From the IMG/VR virus record IMGVR_UViG_3300042937_000130, positions 1 to 34,274 of that record: a DNA stretch of 34,274 nucleotides; one strand, written 5' to 3'. Source of the stretch: a virus. Each line of letters starts with the position of its first letter. Within the stretch, counting starts at the first letter, position 1. Below are positions 28,352-34,274 of this stretch, piece after piece. A program made the position numbers and the translations under genes. Below the pieces are notes generated by a model. The model saw only the letters and a list, made by a program, of their open reading frames with translations. It was not told the DNA's origin and searched no databases.

Positions 28352-30874
28352 TTAAGGAGAGTACGATGCACCCCAGTTATAACCAGAGTACAGCCTCATG
28401 TTTTCTTCGGCCTTCTTTTTAACAGCCTTGAATTCGACAGGAGTCAGTTTGAAGTCTTCAGCCGTGTAGAGTTTGTTTGCAATGGCGTTGCCTTGCGCGT
28501 TTCTTGCAGCATACAGCAGAGAGCCATTAGCATTCCGGGATACGGGAACAAGGGTTGCATCTGGGTACTGGGGAAACTCCGTGGACAGCCATGCCTTCAT
28601 AAACTCAGGGCTCTCCTGCCAAGTCGGAGGGAGATCGCGCTTTGCAACTAGAGATCCCTTGACCGAAAGGTGCTCAGAGGCGACACGCTTTGCAACCTGT
28701 CTAAGAGCCGCATCTGAACTATGCTCCGTAGTTCCAAGGATTTGCATATACGCTTCCTTGTATGCACCCGTTGCATAAACATATGCATCAGGATTGGTGA
28801 CTCCCAGACCGTTCAGGTCGGAGCCAATCTTGTTTGCATAGGTTGCCGCATCCTTGCCCGTTCCAAACATATCTGTCCAGAGCAGGGGGCTCTTCATGCG
28901 ATCAAACCAGTTGATCCCCGTGGCAGTCTGCGAAGACTTCATCTGGGCCGCGTCCCGCAACACGTTTGCCGGAGTCTGGCCAGCCTGAATCTTTGAAGAA
29001 ACAAAGTCAAGCATCTGCGTCATTTCACGGCCATTCGGACTATCGGGATTAACAGCCAACTTGATGGGCAGGTTGTTTTGTCGGGCCATAGAAAATGCCT
29101 TAGCAACATCTTCCATCTGATAAGGCACTTCAATTTCAAGGGTCGGGTTCAACCCTGCAATAAAGATGTTAGAAGCAGTATCTGCAGCCCGCGTATCCTC
29201 AAAGGCTTGTGCAAGGTGCATACGCATAAAGATAAACTTAGCGCGGATGTTGGCCTTGCCTTCCTTAGTGGCCATGTCATCATTCGGTTCTGGAGCCGAG
29301 TTGCTCATTTCCTCCATCTGCTGCAGCATGGAATCAAATCGGCTGTAAGCATCCCGGTCCAACTTTGCAGACTTTTCATCACCCGGATTGATGCCTTCTC
29401 CGATCTTCCATTGGTCAATCTGCGTCTTCCAACTAAGGACATCGGGAAGGTCTGCTTTACCAGTCTTATCCATAAGATAAGCGGTAAAATCCCTCTTTCC
29501 CTTAAACTCCAGACCAGTTGTTGGATCGAGGCTCGTACCCTTCCAAAGAACCTGAGCCCGGTATGCAACTTCGCCGTCTGCCCGTTCCTTGGCTCGGGCT
29601 TCCCAGAGCGTATCTGCGTGAGCGCGCCACGACGGTCTTTCAGCATCTGGAACTTTAAGAGCAACCAGTTGATCCTCAAGACGGTCGCGAAAGTCTGTTA
29701 TCTTTCCAGTAACAGCAGACTTATCAAAGATGTACTTAGCAAGCGTGTTCGCGGTGCTTTCCTTCCGCTGACGCTCAACATCTGCCAGACCGCGCTTGAT
29801 ATCAACCTCAATCTCATTCCGCTGGCTGGCCATCTGGGACACCGTCAGGCTGACCTTACGCTCCGCACCTGTAGACCACTTGTCATACTCTGTAAGAACT
29901 TCATCTACAGTTTTCTTACCAGAGACAACAGCGTCAACAAGGGTCGGCTTGTAGTCGTTCCACGCCTTGTACTCAGCCTCGCTCATGCGGTTGCGGTTGG
30001 CTTCAATCTGAGCACGGCTGTTTAGCAGCACCATCTTGGCATAGTCAGTGTCCTGAAGCGCACCAGTGCCCGCCTTCAGACTTGCAAGCAACTTCTCGGC
30101 CTTCTCGACATTGTCGCCATTCTTCATCACAGCGACAAGGGAGTCCACTGCAGCCTGATTGATCTGCTTCTGTCCCACGCCCATGCGGCCCATCTCATCC
30201 AGAGACTCCTGCAGACTTCCGGCAGCAAGGTTCTGGATGATGGGATCCGGGCTTTCAAGATCGCTAACAGCCTTGGAGACTTCTGCACCGACACCCATCA
30301 CAATCTTCTGGGTGCGGTTGTTGATGACATTCTCCTCGTGCTTCATGCCCATGGAGGCCACAAAAGGATCGAATGCCTCAGAGAAGGCTCGGCTCAGGTA
30401 GGGAGAGTCGCCAATCGTGGTGTGGACATTTGCCGTGTACTGGGCAGCAAGGGCATTGAAGCCATCAGGACCGTCAAGGAACTTGGGGTCGCTCTGGGCA
30501 GCCTGTTCGTAGATCGACATGAAATGGGCCCGTGCCTTCATGCCTTCGATCTTGCCACTGGCAGCCTGAGCACCCACAGCAAACCACGGGTTCTCAGTCG
30601 GCTTGATCTCGCCGCTGTCCACCAGTTGCTGATACGACTTCTGATTCTGGTTAATCAGATCCTGACCAGCCTGAAGTTGCTGCTGGTTGTCTTCCTTCTT
30701 CATGGTGGCAGCAAAGTTTGCAGCCGACAGAGAAAGATCCTTGAATGCCTCGCTAAACTGGAGGGCCAGATTCACGGACTGCTGGTCATACAATTCCGCA
30801 GCAACAGCCATGGGCGCAGCGTAGGTGCTGGTGGGCTGTGCAGTAACTCCAAGTGATGGGCGGTCAGTAGCCAT
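28352..30874 (-). CDS. internal virion protein (T7 gp15-like, 840 aa)
   Basis: Occupies the T7 gp15 slot between gp14- and gp16-like genes and has similar size (T7 gp15 is 747 aa). It is largely helical with long charged stretches and no membrane helix. The N-terminal part contains a helix-rich repeat-like region (SEAFKDLSLSAANFAATMKKEDNQQQL, about 38-65). The C-terminus ends with YSGYNWGASYSP. In T7, gp15 is ejected with gp14 and gp16 and forms the periplasmic part of the DNA-translocating tube. Assignment rests on position, length and composition more than on motifs. Start with AAGG seven bases before ATG. Confidence 0.82.
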   Translation of the reverse strand: MATDRPSLGVTAQPTSTYAAPMAVAAELYDQQSVNLALQFSEAFKDLSLSAANFAATMKKEDNQQQLQAGQDLINQNQKSYQQLVDSGEIKPTENPWFAVGAQAASGKIEGMKARAHFMSIYEQAAQSDPKFLDGPDGFNALAAQYTANVHTTIGDSPYLSRAFSEAFDPFVASMGMKHEENVINNRTQKIVMGVGAEVSKAVSDLESPDPIIQNLAAGSLQESLDEMGRMGVGQKQINQAAVDSLVAVMKNGDNVEKAEKLLASLKAGTGALQDTDYAKMVLLNSRAQIEANRNRMSEAEYKAWNDYKPTLVDAVVSGKKTVDEVLTEYDKWSTGAERKVSLTVSQMASQRNEIEVDIKRGLADVERQRKESTANTLAKYIFDKSAVTGKITDFRDRLEDQLVALKVPDAERPSWRAHADTLWEARAKERADGEVAYRAQVLWKGTSLDPTTGLEFKGKRDFTAYLMDKTGKADLPDVLSWKTQIDQWKIGEGINPGDEKSAKLDRDAYSRFDSMLQQMEEMSNSAPEPNDDMATKEGKANIRAKFIFMRMHLAQAFEDTRAADTASNIFIAGLNPTLEIEVPYQMEDVAKAFSMARQNNLPIKLAVNPDSPNGREMTQMLDFVSSKIQAGQTPANVLRDAAQMKSSQTATGINWFDRMKSPLLWTDMFGTGKDAATYANKIGSDLNGLGVTNPDAYVYATGAYKEAYMQILGTTEHSSDAALRQVAKRVASEHLSVKGSLVAKRDLPPTWQESPEFMKAWLSTEFPQYPDATLVPVSRNANGSLLYAARNAQGNAIANKLYTAEDFKLTPVEFKAVKKKAEENMRLYSGYNWGASYSP

Positions 30875-30877
30875 GTA

Positions 30878-31576
30878 TTACCTTGCGAGGAAAGTGGGAG
30901 GAGTCGAAGTCAGCGCATTCCACTGAAGTTGGTTGGGAGTCGCTGCAAGGAGGTTCGGCGGCGCATTGGTAAGCGTGTTCGCCTGAGAACCGACACCCGG
31001 ATTGGGATTGGTAAAGGCAGAGTTCAGCGTTCCATAGGCTGCAAAGCCAGTGCTGATACCATTCATAATGCTGGTAGCAGGAGACACGGTCTGAGCCGGG
31101 GGCAGCGGATTCGGGTAACCCTGATTGATCGCACTCTGCCCACGGGCATAAATTGCCTTGGCTTCAATAGCAGACTGCATCCTCATGTTCTGGATGTTAC
31201 GAGCAGCCACCGATTCAAACTCAGCCACGTTGCGCGAGAACTGGTCATGCAGCATATCAACGCTACGGCCCTGAACTCCGGCAGCACCCACCTGAGCACG
31301 GAAGGCTCCCTGAGTTTGGCGGGCGTTACGCATGATCCCATCCAGTTCCTGCCGCGTGGCAGAAGCCTGTTGGATATCCCGCTGTGCCAATTGGTCAATC
31401 TGAGAGCCGATGTCCTTGATCACAGCAGTGGCGTTTTCCTGAAACTGCTTGTTCTGGGAGATTCCAAGCCGCCTACGATACGCATTTTGCGAGTTTGCTG
31501 CACTAGCCTGAGAAGCGTAATTAACTCCTGCTGAGGCCAGTCCAACTCCAACGGCTGCAGTAACAGCGAATGACAT
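30878..31576 (-). CDS. internal virion protein (T7 gp14-like, 232 aa)
   Basis: N-terminal hydrophobic, alanine/glycine-rich segment (SFAVTAAVGVGLASAGVNYASQASAA, residues 2-27), then a long helical region with QIDQLAQRDIQQASATRQELDGIMRN (about 60-85) and a proline/asparagine-rich C-terminus. This matches the gp14 class, whose members insert in the outer membrane after ejection. It is just longer than T7 gp14 (196 aa). It directly follows the cupin-like gene with GGAG overlapping that gene's 3' end. Confidence 0.85.
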   Translation of the reverse strand: MSFAVTAAVGVGLASAGVNYASQASAANSQNAYRRRLGISQNKQFQENATAVIKDIGSQIDQLAQRDIQQASATRQELDGIMRNARQTQGAFRAQVGAAGVQGRSVDMLHDQFSRNVAEFESVAARNIQNMRMQSAIEAKAIYARGQSAINQGYPNPLPPAQTVSPATSIMNGISTGFAAYGTLNSAFTNPNPGVGSQANTLTNAPPNLLAATPNQLQWNALTSTPPTFLAR

Positions 31577-31577
31577 A

Positions 31578-32015
31578 TCAGGACTCCGTTTCTATCTGTG
31601 TAATTTGATTCTGCCTAGTAAGAAGGAGATGGCTTTCGTTGCTCATCTCGTCTTCGGCGGCTTCTACTGTCTGATTGAGCGTGTGAATAATCGTGGTCCA
31701 GTAAGTGTCTGCATGGGCCATGCCAATGCGCTTCTTGTTCTTACTGGCAGGAATGACATGGTAGCCAGTGAAGCGCACAACGTCATCATCGGTAGTGACC
31801 GAGATGTCGCCATGGATTATGCAGATGTTATCCAGATTCGTCAAGACACCTGTCAGGGCCGTGCCCGCAGGGATGAAGATGGTTCTGGCATACATGGAAC
31901 CATGGATCAGACTGTGGGTTGGCAGTTCAACCTGAGGCAGCGTCCGAAGCGCATCCTCAAACTTCCGCACTTGATCCAGAGAGATCGGCCCGCTATTTGA
32001 GAGTTCCAGATCCAT
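31578..32015 (-). CDS. cupin-like protein between gp13- and gp14-like genes (145 aa)
   Basis: Start at ATG, preceded by TTAGGAA. Residues 36-100 look like a small cupin barrel: LIHGSMYARTIFIPAGTALTGVL, then IIHGDISVTTDDDVVRFTGYHVIP, with histidines and glycine-rich turns at the expected places. I have seen similar short cupin-like proteins in this virion gene block of T7-like phages, but their function is unknown. The C-terminal part (TLNQTVEAAEDEMSNESHLLLTR) is a charged helix. Metal-dependent activity is not certain because the second cupin motif is incomplete. Confidence 0.7.
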   Translation of the reverse strand: MDLELSNSGPISLDQVRKFEDALRTLPQVELPTHSLIHGSMYARTIFIPAGTALTGVLTNLDNICIIHGDISVTTDDDVVRFTGYHVIPASKNKKRIGMAHADTYWTTIIHTLNQTVEAAEDEMSNESHLLLTRQNQITQIETES

Positions 32016-32017
32016 TG

Positions 32018-32482
32018 TCAATTCCTAAGCCGAGCAAACTCTACAAAGGGAAGTTTGAGATGACCAAAGTCTGGAATAGTTCTGATGAACTTGAAATCAA
32101 GCCATTCCAGCCACCGAAGGTGCAGGTCATTACGGCGGTCCACGGTATTGTACAGAAGGGGAGCCCGACTTTGAATATAGTTAATCAAAGCCTTGGATCT
32201 TTTCAAGAAAGTCCAACGGTGCTCTGTCAGGCCAGTACCAGCCAACATCCAGATGCTTGCACAGATCTTTGGCTCAGTAATCCGATAGCCAAACATTGCC
32301 AAGGGCTTGCCTGAGGCAACGTGGTAGATGGTGAAGCACTCTGTAGACGAGACATATGCGCCAAACAGGGTCTTCCGAGGTGTCTCATTAAGAGCAGCCC
32401 ACACCTCATCCCGGTCCTCTGGCCTCATATCGGCAGCGACTATCGGGATATCTGGAATGATGCTGTGCCTATATTCGATCAT
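32018..32482 (-). CDS. acetyltransferase-fold internal protein (T7 gp13-like, 154 aa)
   Basis: Small GNAT-like protein in the exact T7 gp13 position, following tail tubular protein B. Features include IVAADMRPEDRDEVWAALNETP (residues 13-35), then FTIYHVASGKPLAMFGYR, ICASIWMLAGTGLTEHRW and LHLRWLEWLDFKFI near the end, the strand-helix order of degenerate GNAT proteins. In phages this class helps virion morphogenesis; enzymatic activity has not been established for most. ATGA overlap with the tail gene couples translation. Confidence 0.8.
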   Translation of the reverse strand: MIEYRHSIIPDIPIVAADMRPEDRDEVWAALNETPRKTLFGAYVSSTECFTIYHVASGKPLAMFGYRITEPKICASIWMLAGTGLTEHRWTFLKRSKALINYIQSRAPLLYNTVDRRNDLHLRWLEWLDFKFIRTIPDFGHLKLPFVEFARLRN

Positions 32483-34274
32483 CCACCAAATCTCGTAGCC
32501 CGGTCGTTGTAGAAGGCTTCGATCTCTCCGCTCAGGATCTTACTAGGAAGCGGAGAATCATTGATGATCTTGATGGTCAGGTTGTCGTTCTTGGAGAACA
32601 CGGGAAACCTGAAAGTTCCGGTATTCACGTTTGTGGTTCCGATGAGTGACAGGCCCGCAATCTCACCAGTGAACAGATATTCATAGGTGTCTTCGTTATC
32701 GATGGCTACCGTTGCCTTGAAGTAGGAGGTATCCGCGTACTGAAGAGTCAGGTAGCGCAACTGGTATCGACCGCTGATGATAGCGGCTTGTCCACGCCCC
32801 GCAGAGCCCTTCAGGTAGGGCGCAGAGAACTCGTAGGTCATGGTGTAGGCCGTGCCGATCCAGACCGCCTTGGCACTCCAGTCGCCAGCCACGACCACCG
32901 TACCAGCCGTGGGATCAGAGTAGGCCGTGCCGCTCACCGTGCTCAGGGTGTAGCCATCCAACGTCACGACCTTGGTCTTCCCTGCCGCATAGGACATGGG
33001 CTTGGGCAGGGTGAAGGTGGTACGCCCCGTGGAGGAGTTGTAGGAACCCTGACCAGCCGCGTAGTACTTGCGCTGATCGAGGTGGGTGATCCAGTTCTTA
33101 CCGGAGATTGCAATATCGTTGATGCCCGCACCCATGCGGATCTTCTCAATGCTGATGTAGGCGGTGGAGTTGGTACGAGACCGCAGCATCACGACATACA
33201 GGTCAGACTCAATGAAGCCAGCCCAGATTGCCTTGGCAAAGGCATAGGAGTTGGCATCTGAATCCTGAAACGTAAAGCGGAACCAAGCCGACTGCACCCG
33301 CTCATTGTTGGCATTGAAGTAGCGGTAGCCGTAGATGTCTCCATTGGCAACAACTACAGCCAGATTCTCATGGGTGGTGGCGGCCAGATGACTGACGTTG
33401 CTCGGGATGTACCGAGAAACATTGTTCGTCAGATCGTTGGCAAGGTAAGCCCCGCTCAGGGACGGCTGCGGAACCAGTTCACGCATTCCAGTAAAGCCGC
33501 CATTGGAAAATGTGAAGAAGACCGAGTTGGCCGAGGGGATGGGCCGAATGATGGAGGCCTGATTCTCAAACTCTGCAACCTGAAGAATGCCAACAGATCG
33601 GGGAGACAGAGCATCACCGCTACGCAGGACCATCTGGGTCGTGGGCGTGAACAGGATCAGATCGGAGTTGAAACTGACTGCAGCCGTGATCTTGCCGATG
33701 CGGGGGCTGCTAGAGGCAATGTCAATCGGGTCTGAATCTGAGACATCCAGAACACTGGTGCGGAAGAAGTTGAAGAACTCCGACACCTCGCTGAAGATGA
33801 TGTTCTCACCCGACATGAAGCCAAGGCGGCTCTGGTGGTACACCATGTCCTGAATCGGGTAGCCAAGGAAAGACGGGAACGGATTGCTGTTGTCATCTCC
33901 AACGAGGCGGCTTTCCCACTTGAAGGCATTGTAAACCGTGGCAGAATCCGCCGAGGGGCGTCCGTTTCCTGTTGAAGGAGTCGTTCCATCGGCCTTCTTC
34001 AGCATGAAAGAGCCATCAGACTGACGAATCAGCAGCAGAGGCATGGTGGCGTAGTTCCACAGATACTTTACGCCCGGACCAACCGTTTCTTCCCAGACTC
34101 CACGAGAGAAGTCGCCATTGTCGGCCCTGAACTTGACGTAGTAATCATCTACATCAGATTCTGCAGAGCCGAGTACCTTGACCATGTATCCGTGGGGAGC
34201 GGTAGGAGGAAGATCCTCAAGCCGTTCTACCTGATCACGGATAAAGACAATTGCATCTCCTGCAAAGTCATCCT
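32479..34274 (-). CDS. tail tubular protein B (T7 gp12-like), 5' end outside window
   Basis: The reading frame is open to the right edge of the window, so the N-terminus is missing; the ATG at 34185 is internal. At least 598 residues are present (T7 gp12 has 794). Characteristic segments include QSRLGFMSGENIIFSEVSEFFNFF (about 150 residues after 34185), DVSDSDPIDIASSSPRIGKI, DLILFTPTTQMVLRSGDALSP and a C-terminal beta-rich domain ending EAFYNDRATRFGG. gp12-type proteins form the nozzle at the tail tip to which fibres attach. Its stop overlaps the start of the next gene. Confidence 0.93.
   Translation of the reverse strand, partial: DDFAGDAIVFIRDQVERLEDLPPTAPHGYMVKVLGSAESDVDDYYVKFRADNGDFSRGVWEETVGPGVKYLWNYATMPLLLIRQSDGSFMLKKADGTTPSTGNGRPSADSATVYNAFKWESRLVGDDNSNPFPSFLGYPIQDMVYHQSRLGFMSGENIIFSEVSEFFNFFRTSVLDVSDSDPIDIASSSPRIGKITAAVSFNSDLILFTPTTQMVLRSGDALSPRSVGILQVAEFENQASIIRPIPSANSVFFTFSNGGFTGMRELVPQPSLSGAYLANDLTNNVSRYIPSNVSHLAATTHENLAVVVANGDIYGYRYFNANNERVQSAWFRFTFQDSDANSYAFAKAIWAGFIESDLYVVMLRSRTNSTAYISIEKIRMGAGINDIAISGKNWITHLDQRKYYAAGQGSYNSSTGRTTFTLPKPMSYAAGKTKVVTLDGYTLSTVSGTAYSDPTAGTVVVAGDWSAKAVWIGTAYTMTYEFSAPYLKGSAGRGQAAIISGRYQLRYLTLQYADTSYFKATVAIDNEDTYEYLFTGEIAGLSLIGTTNVNTGTFRFPVFSKNDNLTIKIINDSPLPSKILSGEIEAFYNDRATRFGG

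Noticed and set aside
32015-32021. TTG start three codons ahead of, and a TTGACA overlapping, the start of the cupin-like gene
   Set aside because: The ATG at 32015 has better ribosome-site spacing and no -10 box follows the TTGACA-like sequence.

Overview
The window is most of the genome of a T7-like podovirus (Autographiviridae type). It encodes a single-subunit RNA polymerase, a T7-type helicase-primase, a family A DNA polymerase, a gp2.5-like SSB, a gp6-like exonuclease, the gp12-to-gp17 virion block and gp18/gp19 terminases. Every supported gene is on the minus strand, so the map reads from high to low coordinates. No tRNA, integrase or recognisable phage repressor was seen. The host cannot be named. 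Four promoters of the TTGACA-N16-TANTAT type and GGAG-type ribosome sites fit a bacterium with an ordinary sigma70-like housekeeping factor.

Layout in the direction of transcription. 34274-16703 holds the late genes: partial tail tubular protein B, a gp13-like acetyltransferase-fold protein, a cupin-like protein, internal virion proteins (gp14-, gp15- and gp16-like), tail fibre, collar protein, a holin/XhlA-like protein, a beta-rich protein, a large carbohydrate-binding appendage protein, and small and large terminase with trailing small genes. 16573-15970 holds an HNH protein and a degenerate HExxH-type protein. 15969-15523 is a non-coding gap followed by an alanine-rich gene (15522-14797). 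14796-14274 is a second gap with hairpins, direct repeats and AT-rich DNA. 14241-10156 holds early genes of mostly unknown function behind host-type promoters. An intrinsic terminator then precedes the phage RNA polymerase gene (10038-7645). 7617-26 is the replication block: SSB, RusA resolvase, helicase-primase, small ORFs, ThyX, an HTH protein, DNA polymerase, a LAGLIDADG endonuclease and the exonuclease.

Relative to T7, the sequence is circularly permuted. Late genes run into early genes across 16-14 kb, so the physical genome ends probably lie in one of the two non-coding gaps. Portal, scaffold, capsid, tail tubular A and probably the endolysin must lie outside the window.

The most striking signal is a dispersed 13-bp palindrome, TCTAGA-N-TCTAGA, often extended to GGTCTAGA-N-TCTAGACC, with half-site variants TCTATA, TCTAGT and TCTGTA. 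I count 14 copies. Nine sit directly in front of the ribosome-binding site or start of early and replication genes. One is in the loop of a strong terminator, one is beside the AT-rich region, one is upstream of the alanine-rich gene, and two are inside the DNA polymerase and gp16-like coding sequences. Three early genes share one cassette: a TTGACA-N16-TANTAT promoter, a hairpin at the 5' end of the message, the palindrome, then the ribosome site. This looks like a genome-wide control system, either operators for a dimeric DNA-binding protein (comparable in logic to the stoperators of mycobacteriophage L5) or an unusually symmetric phage RNA polymerase promoter.
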